From CALROG01 sp943369755 (lineage in GTDB: Bacteria > Pseudomonadota > Gammaproteobacteria > Burkholderiales > Burkholderiaceae_C): DNA of 64,000 bases. The stretch lies in assembly GCA_943369755.1 (NCBI GenBank), contig CALROG020000002.1:98102-162101 (forward strand). Direction: 5' to 3'. Below are positions 7,783-16,204 of this stretch, piece after piece. Under the pieces are notes generated by a model. That model made no database searches, was not told the DNA's origin, and saw only the letters and a list, made by a program, of their open reading frames with translations. A program made the position numbers and the translations under genes. Within the stretch, counting starts at the first letter, position 1. Each line of letters opens with the position of its first letter.

Positions 7783-10480
7783 CGGACAAAGCCAGTCCAC
7801 GGCCGTCAACCGTGCTGACTACCAGGCCCCGGCCTACTGGATCGACACGGTTGAACTGACCTTTGACCTCGACCCGGTCAAAACCCGTGTGCTCAACAAA
7901 ATGCGGCTGCGCCGCAACACCGACGTGCCAGCCCAGGCGCTCAAGCTTGATGGCGAGGAGCTCAACCTGGCGCGGGTGCAGGTCAACGGCCAGGGCACCA
8001 GCTTCAAGATGGAAGGCAACCAGCTGGTGCTGGAGAACCTGCCCGAAGGGCACGAACCGTTTGAGATCGAGATCTTCACCACCTGCGCGCCGGCCAAAAA
8101 CACCAAGCTGATGGGTTTGTACGTGAGCAACGACTCGTTCTTCACGCAATGCGAGGCCGAGGGCTTTCGCCGCATCACCTACTTCCTGGACCGCCCCGAC
8201 GTGATGGCCAGCTACAGCGTGACACTGCGCGCCGACAAGGCCCAGTACCCGGTGCTGCTGAGCAACGGCAATCTGGTGGCGCAGGGCGACCTGAGCGGGC
8301 CAGACAATGCCGGGCGCCACTTTGCCACCTGGATCGACCCGCACAAAAAGCCCAGCTACCTGTTTGCGCTGGTAGCAGGCCAGCTGGTGTGCCGCGAGCA
8401 ACGCATCACCTCCCGGGCCGGCAAAGAGCACTTGCTGCAGGTTTACGTGCGCCCCGGTGATCTGGAAAAAACCGAACATGCCATGAACTCGCTCATCGCC
8501 AGCGTGGTGTGGGACGAGGCCCGCTTCAACCTGCCGCTGGATCTTGAACGTTTCATGATCGTCGCCACCAGCGACTTCAACATGGGCGCGATGGAGAACA
8601 AGGGCCTGAACATCTTCAACACCAAGTACGTGCTGGCCAGCCAGGCCACCGCCACCGACGTTGATTTCGGCAACATTGAAAGCGTGGTCGGTCACGAATA
8701 TTTCCACAACTGGACCGGCAACCGTGTGACCTGCCGCGACTGGTTCCAGCTCAGCCTGAAAGAAGGCCTGACAGTGTTCCGCGACCAGGAATTCAGCCAG
8801 GACCTGTGTGCAGAGCCCTCAGCCCGCGCCGTCAAGCGCATTGAAGATGTGCGGGTGCTGCGCACCGCCCAGTTCCCCGAAGACGCCGGCCCGATGGCGC
8901 ACCCGGTGCGGCCCGACAGTTACCTGGAAATCAACAATTTCTATACCGTCACCATCTATGAAAAAGGTGCCGAGGTGGTGCGCATGATGCAAACCCTGGC
9001 GACTGAAGGGGCCGCCGACCCATTGGGCCGCGCAGGTTTTGCCAAGGGCATGGCCTTGTACTTTGCCCGCCACGACGGCCAGGCCGTGACCTGCGACGAC
9101 TTTGCCCAGGCGATTGCCGACGCCAACCCGGGCTCCAGGCTGGCCGCCTTGCTGCCGCAATTCAAGCGCTGGTACAGCCAGGCCGGCACGCCACGGGTCA
9201 AGGCCAGCGGCCACTACGACGCGGCTGCGCGCAGCTACACGCTGACGCTGTCGCAAAGCTGCGCGCCCACGCCCGGCCAGGCGGCAAAAGAAGCCTATGT
9301 GATCCCGCTGGCCTACGGCCTGATCAGCCGCGACGGCCGCGAAATGGCGGCCGGACTGCATGTGCTGACCCAAGACAGCGAAACGCTGAGCTTCCCCGAC
9401 ATCGACAGCGAACCCGTGCCCTCGGTGCTGCGTGGCTTCAGCGCCCCGGTCATTCTGGACTGCGACTACAGCGACGCCCACTTGCTGACGCTGCTGGCGC
9501 ATGACACCGACGCGTTCAACCGCTGGGAGGCGGCGCAGCGCTTAAGCCTGCGTCGTGCTATCAATTTCATAGTGGATAGCGCAGATTCCACGCGGGCTAC
9601 AGCCGAAATTGAGCTTGACACAGGGTATGTGGAGGCCCTGCGCGGCATCTTGCGCCACCCGACGCTGGACGCAGCGTTCAAAGAGCTGGTGCTGACGCTG
9701 CCTTCAGAAGGCTACATCGCCGAGCAACTGCAGGCGGTAGACCCGCAACGCATTCACGCCGTGCGTGAAGCCATGCGCGAGCAGCTTGCCACCGCCCTGC
9801 ACACCGACTGGGAATGGGCTTTCGACGCGCACCGCGACAACGGGGCCTACCGGCCCGACCCGGTTTCCAGCGGCCGTCGTGCGCTGGCCGGTTTGGCGCT
9901 GTCCCAGCTCTGCCTGGCGGCCCGTTTGAGCGGCGACACCGTGTGGCCCGGCAAGGCCTACCAGCGCTTCAAGGACGCCAGCAACATGACCGACCGCTTC
10001 AACGCGCTGGCCGCGTTGGTGGCCAGCGCCCATGAACTGGCTGCGCCTGCGCTAACCCGCTTTCACGCCTTGTTCAAAGACGACGCACTGGTGCTGGACA
10101 AATGGTTTGCATTGCAAGCCGGTGCGCCCGACCGCGCCGGCAACGTGCTGCCGGTTGTGCGTCAGCTCATGAAGCATGCAGACTTCAACATCCGCAACCC
10201 CAACCGGGCGCGCAGCGTGATCTTCAGTTACTGCAGTGCCAACCCTGGCGCTTTCCACCGCACCGACGCCGCGGGCTATGTGTTCTGGAGCGAGCGTGTG
10301 ATTGAGCTTGACGCCATCAACCCCCAGGTGGCGGCCCGGCTGGCGCGCGCACTGGACCGCTGGAACAAACTGGTAGAGCCCTGTCGCAGCGCCGCGCGCG
10401 AAGCCATCACCCGCGTTGCCGCCAAAGCCGACCTGAGCAATGATGTGCGCGAAGTGGTCACCCGCGCCCTGGCAGACTGA
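7766..10480 (+). CDS. pepN: Aminopeptidase N (M1 family, alanyl aminopeptidase)
   Basis: A 904-residue zinc aminopeptidase of the bacterial PepN branch that trims N-terminal residues from cytoplasmic peptides. The exopeptidase motif GAMEN lies in FNMGAMENKGLNIFN (residue ~275), and the zinc motif HEYFHNW continues to the third-ligand Glu in LKEGLTVFRDQEFS. The DUF3458-type Ig and C-terminal helical domains follow. Residues ~598-618 are encoded by an in-frame copy of the dispersed repeat, at the entry to the C-terminal domain. Start is ATG at 7766, inside the upstream gene, with GGAG nearby. Length is slightly above the ~870-890 usual for the family, about what the insertion would add. Confidence 0.95.
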   Translation: MLLLRDGQSQSTAVNRADYQAPAYWIDTVELTFDLDPVKTRVLNKMRLRRNTDVPAQALKLDGEELNLARVQVNGQGTSFKMEGNQLVLENLPEGHEPFEIEIFTTCAPAKNTKLMGLYVSNDSFFTQCEAEGFRRITYFLDRPDVMASYSVTLRADKAQYPVLLSNGNLVAQGDLSGPDNAGRHFATWIDPHKKPSYLFALVAGQLVCREQRITSRAGKEHLLQVYVRPGDLEKTEHAMNSLIASVVWDEARFNLPLDLERFMIVATSDFNMGAMENKGLNIFNTKYVLASQATATDVDFGNIESVVGHEYFHNWTGNRVTCRDWFQLSLKEGLTVFRDQEFSQDLCAEPSARAVKRIEDVRVLRTAQFPEDAGPMAHPVRPDSYLEINNFYTVTIYEKGAEVVRMMQTLATEGAADPLGRAGFAKGMALYFARHDGQAVTCDDFAQAIADANPGSRLAALLPQFKRWYSQAGTPRVKASGHYDAAARSYTLTLSQSCAPTPGQAAKEAYVIPLAYGLISRDGREMAAGLHVLTQDSETLSFPDIDSEPVPSVLRGFSAPVILDCDYSDAHLLTLLAHDTDAFNRWEAAQRLSLRRAINFIVDSADSTRATAEIELDTGYVEALRGILRHPTLDAAFKELVLTLPSEGYIAEQLQAVDPQRIHAVREAMREQLATALHTDWEWAFDAHRDNGAYRPDPVSSGRRALAGLALSQLCLAARLSGDTVWPGKAYQRFKDASNMTDRFNALAALVASAHELAAPALTRFHALFKDDALVLDKWFALQAGAPDRAGNVLPVVRQLMKHADFNIRNPNRARSVIFSYCSANPGAFHRTDAAGYVFWSERVIELDAINPQVAARLARALDRWNKLVEPCRSAAREAITRVAAKADLSNDVREVVTRALAD
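9557..9618 (+). repeat. Dispersed two-hairpin repeat, copy A (inside pepN)
   Basis: GCTATCAATTTCATAGTGG followed by CGCAGATTCCACGCGGGCTA and an AGCCGAAATTGAGCTTGA tail. The first half can fold GCTAT/ATAG, and the second CGC-AGATTCCAC-GCG. It is translated in frame as AINFIVDSADSTRATAEIEL. It matches copy D at 39841-39897 over most of its length on the other strand. Confidence 0.8.
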
Positions 10481-10491
10481 GAGGCACCGAC

Positions 10492-11499
10492 ATGACATGC
10501 AAAATCTCGCTCACCCGCTACCTTGTTGAACAACAACGGGTGGACGGCCACATCCCGTCGCAGTTGCGCCTGCTGATAGAGGTGGTAGCACGCGCCTGCA
10601 AGAGCATCAGCCAGGCGGTGAACAAGGGCGCGCTGGGTGGCGTGCTGGGCACGGCTGGCAGCGAAAACGTGCAGGGCGAGGTGCAAAAGAAGCTGGACAT
10701 CATCGCCAACGAGGTGCTGATCGAGGCCAACGAATGGGGTGGCCACCTGGCGGGCATGGCTAGCGAAGAGATGGACGGCATCTACGTGGTGCCCAATCGC
10801 TACCCCCAGGGCGAATACCTGCTGCTGTTTGACCCGCTGGACGGCTCCAGCAACATCGACGTAAATGTGAGCATTGGCACCATCTTCAGTGTGCTGAAAA
10901 TGCCCGAAGACGACCGTGGGGTGGACGAATCCGACTTCTTGCAGCCCGGCAACAAACAGGTCGCCGCCGGCTACTGCGTTTATGGCCCGCAAACCACGCT
11001 GGTGCTGACGGTGGGCGACGGTGTGGCCATGTTCACCCTGGACCGGGAACAAGGCTCGTTTGTTCTCACCCAGGAAAACGTGCGGATTCCGCCCGACACG
11101 CAGGAATTTGCAATCAACATGAGCAACATGCGCCACTGGGACGCCCCGGTAAAGCGCTATGTCGACGAATGCCTGCAGGGCAAAGAAGGCCCGCGCGGCA
11201 AAGACTTCAACATGCGCTGGATCGCCAGCATGGTGGCTGATGTGCACCGCATCCTGACCCGCGGCGGCATCTTCATGTACCCCTGGGACAAGCGCGAGCC
11301 CGACAAGCCCGGCAAGCTGCGCCTGATGTATGAGGCCAACCCGATGGGCTGGCTGGTCGAGCAGGCGGGCGGAGCCGCCACCGACGGCCGCCAGCGCATT
11401 CTGGACATCCAGCCAGGCAAACTGCACCAGCGCGTGAGCGTGATCCTGGGTTCGCGCAACGAGGTCGAGCGCGTCACCGGCTACCACGGCACGTTATAA
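10492..11499 (+). CDS. fbp: Class I fructose-1,6-bisphosphatase
   Basis: A gluconeogenic/Calvin-cycle enzyme that dephosphorylates fructose 1,6-bisphosphate, 335 residues as expected for class 1. The metal-binding signature FDPLDGSSNIDVNVSIGTIF is at residues ~113-132, and the sugar-phosphate site lies in the DVHRILTRGGIFMYP and EANPMGWLVEQAGGAATDG regions. The start lies 11 nt after the pepN stop, so readthrough transcription is likely. The last codons and the stop overlap a TATAAT box that probably serves the tRNA gene immediately downstream. Confidence 0.96.
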   Translation: MTCKISLTRYLVEQQRVDGHIPSQLRLLIEVVARACKSISQAVNKGALGGVLGTAGSENVQGEVQKKLDIIANEVLIEANEWGGHLAGMASEEMDGIYVVPNRYPQGEYLLLFDPLDGSSNIDVNVSIGTIFSVLKMPEDDRGVDESDFLQPGNKQVAAGYCVYGPQTTLVLTVGDGVAMFTLDREQGSFVLTQENVRIPPDTQEFAINMSNMRHWDAPVKRYVDECLQGKEGPRGKDFNMRWIASMVADVHRILTRGGIFMYPWDKREPDKPGKLRLMYEANPMGWLVEQAGGAATDGRQRILDIQPGKLHQRVSVILGSRNEVERVTGYHGTL

Positions 11500-11500
11500 T
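11495..11500 (+). promoter_or_regulatory. Putative -10 box of the tRNA-Thr gene
   Basis: A perfect TATAAT formed by the last codon and stop of fbp (ACG-TTA-TAA-T), 11 bp before the tRNA 5' end. No convincing -35 hexamer is seen about 17 bp upstream. Placement, not experiment, is the basis. Confidence 0.5.
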
Positions 11501-11511
11501 CTTGGGCTTAC

Positions 11512-11587
11512 GCCGGTGTAGCTCAGTCGGTAGAGCAGCTCATTCGTAATGAGAAGGTCGGGTGTTCGATTCATCTCTCCGGCACCA
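11512..11587 (+). tRNA. tRNA-Thr (anticodon CGT)
   Basis: A 76-nt cloverleaf with encoded CCA. The acceptor GCCGGTG pairs with CTCCGGC apart from one T-T mismatch. The D arm is GTAGCTCAGTCGGTAGAGC, and the anticodon arm CTCAT-TCGTA-ATGAG gives loop TTCGTAA with CGT at the centre, reading ACG. The T loop is TTCGATT. It follows fbp by 12 nt and is followed by a clear intrinsic terminator. Confidence 0.95.
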
Positions 11588-11593
11588 ATCAAG

Positions 11594-11628
11594 AAGGCCC
11601 TGATTCGCAAGACTCAGGGCCTTTTTTT
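11594..11628 (+). terminator. Rho-independent terminator after tRNA-Thr
   Basis: A 10-bp perfect stem, AAGGCCCTGA / TCAGGGCCTT, with a 10-nt loop, running into seven Ts. It ends the fbp/tRNA-Thr transcript. Confidence 0.92.
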
Positions 11629-11684
11629 GTCGGCTAGGTAACGCTGTGGCCATCGGTTGCAGGCCAGCCCAAAGTGCCCCCCTC

Positions 11685-12434
11685 TCAGGCTGGTGGCCGC
11701 GGTGCCGGCTCCATCAGTGCCTTGCGTTCTGCCAGCTTGTCCACCAGGCGCTGCATGTTCGACAGCGACGCCAGGTGCATTGAAATCCAGTGCAATTCAC
11801 CGGCGCGAAATAGCTGCAAGGCCCAGGCATCGGGCAAGGCCAAAAGCTTTTTCTCGTCAACGATCATCAGGCCATTGACAGTGAAGCTGCGCCCGTCGGT
11901 CAGGTTGGCCTGGGCGTTCATTTCCATCAGCAGCCCCATGTCCACCAGGCGCTGGCAAAAGCTGTCGGTGCGCACATATTCCTGCTGGTAGCGGTTCAGG
12001 AAGTCCAGCGCGTTTTGCAAGAAAGGCGTGTTGTTGCCCGCCGCATCAAACAACGCCTCGCCGTCCTTGTCGTTCAGGCCTGGGTAGGCCTCGTCGATGC
12101 ACACCCCCATTTGCTGCCCTGGCAATTCGGACAGCACGAACGGGTAGCGCCGCACAAAGGCCGGGATGTAATTGGCCAGCCAGTGGGCGTTGTCATCCAC
12201 GTACAGGTTTTCACGCGCGCGCAGGCCCAGCATGGCCACCGGAACCACCTTGCCGCTGGCCCGGGTGAACAGAATCGGGTATTCGCGCGACGCCTCGCCA
12301 AACTCCGCACCCGCCAGGTACAGCGAGTTGGCTTTGCGGGCAAAGGCAAAGCTGTTGCTTGGCGCGACCTTGCGCTTGCGATGGGTGTCGCGGTGCAGCA
12401 GCACCGGCTTTTCGTAGTAAACCGCGTCAGACAT
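11685..12434 (-). CDS. SapC-like protein
   Basis: A 249-residue member of the SapC (S-layer-associated) family common in proteobacteria. Visible signatures are FAFARKANSLYLAGAEF, the EYPILFTRASGKVVPVAMLG block, YIPAFVRRYPFVL, and the C-terminal LQLFRAGELHWISMHLASL. There is no signal peptide or membrane segment. The function is not established; proteins with this domain often sit near 2-oxoglutarate oxygenases or peptidoglycan genes, but no such neighbour is seen here. ATG at 12434 is preferred over 12452 because a GGGGGT lies a few bases before it. The gene starts 22 nt after the CorC-like gene ends. Confidence 0.8.
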   Translation of the reverse strand: MSDAVYYEKPVLLHRDTHRKRKVAPSNSFAFARKANSLYLAGAEFGEASREYPILFTRASGKVVPVAMLGLRARENLYVDDNAHWLANYIPAFVRRYPFVLSELPGQQMGVCIDEAYPGLNDKDGEALFDAAGNNTPFLQNALDFLNRYQQEYVRTDSFCQRLVDMGLLMEMNAQANLTDGRSFTVNGLMIVDEKKLLALPDAWALQLFRAGELHWISMHLASLSNMQRLVDKLAERKALMEPAPRPPA

Positions 12435-12455
12435 GGCACCCCCGTTGGTCATTCA

Positions 12456-13748
12456 TTATTTCATTGGTCCGGGTGCCCGCGCGGCCAACACCTTGTCGAT
12501 GCGCTTGCCGTCCAGGTCCACCACCTCAAAAATCCAGCCCGCGCACTCAATGCGTTCCGCCGTGGCGGGCAAGCGGCCCGACACCGCCATCAACAACCCG
12601 GCCACCGTGTTGTAGCGGCCCCGGTCTTCGTCGGGCAACTCCCGAATAGCCAGGCGGGCCCGCAGCTCTGCAACCGGCATCAGGCCGTCCAGTAGCCAGG
12701 AGCCGTCTTCACGCTGGGTTGCCCAGGCGTCGGCCTGGGTGCCCGGCTGCAGTTCACCGGTAATGGCTTCGAGCAGGTCGTGCGGCGTCATCAGGCCCTG
12801 CACCACCCCATATTCGTCAACCACAAACACCATGCGGCCGGCGCGGGCCCGGAACTGCTCCAGCAGCTCCATGCCGGTCAGCGTCTCGGGCACGAACAAG
12901 GCCGCCTGGGCATGCGGCTCCACTGCGCCGGGGTGTTGGGGCCCCAGCTCCAGCAACCTGGCCACACTCACGACGCCCACCACATCGTCCAGCGAGCCAC
13001 GGCACACCGGGTACCAGGAATGCGCTCCAAAGCGCCCGGCCTGCTGCAGGCACTGGGCAATGCTCAGGCTGGCGTCCAGCCACTGCACATCCGAGCGCGG
13101 CAGCATCAAGGACGTCAGCGGCCGGTCATCCAGGTGGAACAGGTTTTGCACCATCTGGCGCTCGTGTTGTTCGATCACACCGGCGTCCACGCCCTCTTCG
13201 AGGCTGGCCACAATTTCTTCTTCCGTCACCAGGCGCCCGGCTGAATTGTCGATTCGCAGCAGGCGCAGCACCCCCTGCGTGCTCAAGGACAGCAGCCGCA
13301 CAAAAGGCTTGGCGCCAATGGCCACCCAGGTCATGGGGCGCGCCACCACCCGTGCCACCGTTTCGGGGTAAAGCTGGCCAATGCGCTTGGGCACCAGTTC
13401 GCCAAACACAATGGTGATGAAGGTAATGATGGTCACCACCAGCGCGGTGGCGGTGATCTCGGCTGCGCGCACCGGCATGCTCAGTTCGATGAGCCACAGC
13501 GAGAGCTTGCCGCTGAAAGCGGCCTCACCGATGATGCCGTTGAGCATGCCAATGGAGGTGATGCCCACCTGCACCGACGAGAGAAACTGGGTCGGGTTGT
13601 CCAGCAAAACCAATGCCGCGCCGGCCCCTTTGTCGCCCGCTTCAGTCATGGCAGCCAGCCGGGCCTTGCGGCTGGAGGCAAGCGCCAGCTCGGACATTGC
13701 GAACACGCCGTTGAGCAGCGTCAGCAACGCGATCAGCAAGTAGTCCAT
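12456..13748 (-). CDS. HlyC/CorC-type (CNNM) membrane transporter with CBS pair
   Basis: A 430-residue CNNM/CorC-family protein, associated with Mg2+/Co2+ efflux. The N-terminal DUF21 membrane domain (residues 1 to ~180) contains LNGVFAMSELALASSRKARL and SVQVGITSIGMLNGIIGE. A CBS pair (~200-330) with LPRSDVQWLDASLSI and VVDEYGVVQGLMTPHDLLEA follows. A C-terminal CorC_HlyC domain (~345-425) has DGLMPVAELRARL and TVAGLLMAVSGRLP. The old name haemolysin is not evidence of toxicity. It lies just upstream of the SapC-like gene and is divergent from the ApaH-like gene, with ~24 nt between starts. Confidence 0.92.
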   Translation of the reverse strand: MDYLLIALLTLLNGVFAMSELALASSRKARLAAMTEAGDKGAGAALVLLDNPTQFLSSVQVGITSIGMLNGIIGEAAFSGKLSLWLIELSMPVRAAEITATALVVTIITFITIVFGELVPKRIGQLYPETVARVVARPMTWVAIGAKPFVRLLSLSTQGVLRLLRIDNSAGRLVTEEEIVASLEEGVDAGVIEQHERQMVQNLFHLDDRPLTSLMLPRSDVQWLDASLSIAQCLQQAGRFGAHSWYPVCRGSLDDVVGVVSVARLLELGPQHPGAVEPHAQAALFVPETLTGMELLEQFRARAGRMVFVVDEYGVVQGLMTPHDLLEAITGELQPGTQADAWATQREDGSWLLDGLMPVAELRARLAIRELPDEDRGRYNTVAGLLMAVSGRLPATAERIECAGWIFEVVDLDGKRIDKVLAARAPGPMK

Positions 13749-13772
13749 GAATCAGGGGTGAGAATCAACACC

Positions 13773-14603
13773 ATGGCACTTTACTTGATTGGCGACGTGC
13801 AGGGCTGCGATGCAGCGCTGGGCCGCTTGCTTGACGAAATCGGCTTTTCCGCGAGCCGCGACACCGCCTACCTGCTGGGCGACCTGGTCAACCGCGGGCC
13901 TGAGTCGGCCGCAGTACTGCGCCGCCTGATGGCGCTGGGAGACGCCGCGCAGTGCCTGCTGGGCAACCACGACCTGAGCCTGCTGGCGGTGGCGCACGGC
14001 AGCCGCCAGCCGCAGCGCAAGGACACCATGGACAGCGTGCTGCTGGCACCCGACCGCGAAGCCCTGCTGGACTGGTTGCGCCACCAACGCATGGCCCTGC
14101 ACGCCCACGGTGTGCTGATGGTGCATGCCGGCGTGCTGCCAGGCTGGACACTGGCCCAGACGCTGGCCCTGGCCGCCGAGGTAGAAGCGGTACTGCGCGG
14201 CCCCGAGCTGGCCGGGTTCCTGGCGACGATGTACGGCAACCAGCCAGACCAATGGGACGACAGCCTGAGCGGTGCCGACAGGCTTCGCGTGGTGGTCAAC
14301 ACCCTGACGCGGCTGCGCTTTTGCACCCCCAGCGGAGTGATGGACTTGAAAACCAGCGGCGGACTGGCCAGCCAGCCGCCCGGCTATCTGCCCTGGTTTG
14401 ACGTTCCGGGCCGCCGCACCGCAGACCAAACCGTGGCATTCGGGCATTGGTCAACCCTGGGCCTGTTGATGCGGCCAAGCATCATTTCCCTGGATACCGG
14501 GTGTGTCTGGGGCGGGTGCCTCAGCGCGCTGCGGCTAGAAGCCGCCGGGCAGCATGCGCTGATACAGGTGAAGTGCGACCAAGCGCAGCAGCCGGGCGAA
14601 TGA
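13773..14603 (+). CDS. apaH: Symmetrical bis(5'-nucleosyl)-tetraphosphatase
   Basis: A calcineurin-like phosphoesterase of 276 residues that splits Ap4A symmetrically into two ADP. The metal-binding blocks are in order: LIGDVQGCDAALGRLL (residue ~4), LLGDLVNRGPESAAVLR, LLGNHDLSLLAVAHGSR, and MVHAGVLPGWTLAQTL with the later His. ATG at 13773 fits the family start better than the GTG at 13758. It is divergent from the CorC-like gene and followed by an intergenic repeat copy. Confidence 0.93.
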   Translation: MALYLIGDVQGCDAALGRLLDEIGFSASRDTAYLLGDLVNRGPESAAVLRRLMALGDAAQCLLGNHDLSLLAVAHGSRQPQRKDTMDSVLLAPDREALLDWLRHQRMALHAHGVLMVHAGVLPGWTLAQTLALAAEVEAVLRGPELAGFLATMYGNQPDQWDDSLSGADRLRVVVNTLTRLRFCTPSGVMDLKTSGGLASQPPGYLPWFDVPGRRTADQTVAFGHWSTLGLLMRPSIISLDTGCVWGGCLSALRLEAAGQHALIQVKCDQAQQPGE

Positions 14604-14630
14604 TCCGGGCGCGCCAAGTTGCGTCGATTT

Positions 14631-14690
14631 GCTACTATTTTTGTAGCGGCTCACGCATATCTGATGCGGGCTAGCGCATGAATTGGCGCT
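14631..14690 (+). repeat. Dispersed two-hairpin repeat, copy B (intergenic)
   Basis: GCTACTATTTTTGTAGCGGC (GCTAC/GTAGC hairpin), then a CGCAT-ATCTG-ATGCG hairpin, then GGGCTAGCGC and a GAATTGGCGCT tail. It fills the gap between convergent apaH and rhlE, and its last bases include the rhlE stop codon, where a transcript hairpin could act as a terminator. Confidence 0.78.
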
Positions 14691-16149
14691 AAGTTGCGGT
14701 CAACTCGGCCTTGAACAGGGCAGCCACCTTGCGCTTGGGCTTGATGTTGGCAGAAATGCGATTACCCGCAGGCCTGGCGGTGGCCTCCCATGCAGGGGGT
14801 GCCTCGGCGGAACTAACCTCATAGGGCTTGTCAAAGAACGGGTCGCGCGGCGCTGCAACCGGGCGGTTGTACGCGCGCTCGGGGCGTGCCGGGCGCGGGG
14901 CTTGCGGTGCATCGAGCGCGTCGCGCGGGTCACCCAGCTCGCCCTCTTCGCGCCAATGCCGGCGCCCATCATTAATGCGGCCCTGGTTGCGAATATTCGG
15001 TCGGTCTTCCTCAAACTCCACTGCTTCCAGCTCGATCTTTTTCTTCAACAGCTTTTCAAGGTCGGCGACCAGCCGGCCATCGGTGGCTGACACAAAAGTG
15101 ACGGCCAGACCGGAAGCCCCGGCACGCCCGGTCCGCCCGATGCGGTGCACATAGTCTTCGGCATTGAACGGCACGTCAAAGTTAAAAACCGCCGGCACGT
15201 CCTTGATGTCCAGGCCACGGGCGGCTACATCGGTCGCCACCAGCAAGTCCACTTCACCGGCCTTGAACGCGGCCAGGGCCTTCAGGCGTTCGTCCTGGCT
15301 TTTGTCGCCGTGCAGCGCGGTGGTCTTCAGGCCTTCACGCTCCAGTGAGCGGGCCAGGCGGGCGCAACCGAGCTTGCTGTTGACGAACACAAAGGCCTGG
15401 TTCAGGCCGCGCTGCTTGACGATCTGCTTGAGCGCGCGGCGCTTGTCGTCGTCCATCACGCTGTAGAAATGCTGCTCTACGGTAGAGGCTGTCTCATTGG
15501 GCCGCGCCACTTCAATGGTGACGGGGTCTTTGAGGTAGCTGTTGGCAAGGCGCTTGATTTCGGGCGAGAAAGTCGCGCTGAACAATAGCGTGGTGCGCTC
15601 CTTGGGCAGGTAGCTCAGGATGCGCTGCAGGTCGGGCAGGAAGCCGATGTCAAGCATGCGATCGGCCTCGTCCAGCACCACATACTCAACCTGGTTCAGC
15701 ACCGCGTTCTTGGCTTCAATATGGTCCAGCAGGCGGCCTGGTGTGGCCACCAGCACTTCAACGCCTTTTTTCAGCTCCAGCGTCTGCGGCTTCATGTCAA
15801 TGCCACCGAACACCACGGTGCTGCGCAGGTTGGTGTATTTCGCATACAGCTTGACCTGCTGGGCCACCTGGTCGGCCAGCTCGCGCGTGGGCAGCAGCAC
15901 CAGCGCGCGCACCGGGTGGCGCGCCGGTGAGGTGGAGGCGTTTTCGTGCTTGAGCAGGCGCTGCAACAGGGGCAGCGAGAACGCCGCCGTCTTGCCAGTG
16001 CCGGTCTGGGCCGCGCCCATCACGTCCTTGCCGGTCAGTACCACCGGAATGGCCTCGGCCTGGATCGGGGTCATGGATTCGTAGCCCATTTCGGCTACGG
16101 CGCGTGCCAGCGGTTCAGCCAGCGATAGATTGGAAAAAGCAGAGGTCAT
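14689..16149 (-). CDS. rhlE: DEAD-box RNA helicase, RhlE type
   Basis: A 486-residue ATP-dependent RNA helicase. The motifs read in order: Q motif MTPIQAEAIPVVLTGKD, Walker A AQTGTGKTAAFSLP, PTRELADQV, GG, TPGRLLD, DEAD in VVLDEADRMLDIGF, SAT in LLFSATFSPEIK, and VI HRIGRTGRAG. The C-terminal ~100 residues are basic and low in complexity, as in RhlE proteins that act in ribosome or mRNA remodelling in the cold. The stop lies at the edge of repeat copy B. Confidence 0.94.
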   Translation of the reverse strand: MTSAFSNLSLAEPLARAVAEMGYESMTPIQAEAIPVVLTGKDVMGAAQTGTGKTAAFSLPLLQRLLKHENASTSPARHPVRALVLLPTRELADQVAQQVKLYAKYTNLRSTVVFGGIDMKPQTLELKKGVEVLVATPGRLLDHIEAKNAVLNQVEYVVLDEADRMLDIGFLPDLQRILSYLPKERTTLLFSATFSPEIKRLANSYLKDPVTIEVARPNETASTVEQHFYSVMDDDKRRALKQIVKQRGLNQAFVFVNSKLGCARLARSLEREGLKTTALHGDKSQDERLKALAAFKAGEVDLLVATDVAARGLDIKDVPAVFNFDVPFNAEDYVHRIGRTGRAGASGLAVTFVSATDGRLVADLEKLLKKKIELEAVEFEEDRPNIRNQGRINDGRRHWREEGELGDPRDALDAPQAPRPARPERAYNRPVAAPRDPFFDKPYEVSSAEAPPAWEATARPAGNRISANIKPKRKVAALFKAELTAT

Positions 16150-16204
16150 TTAGCCCTCCATTGTCGCATTCAGCCCCTCGGCGCGGTTTTTCCAGGAAAT
16201 TTCA

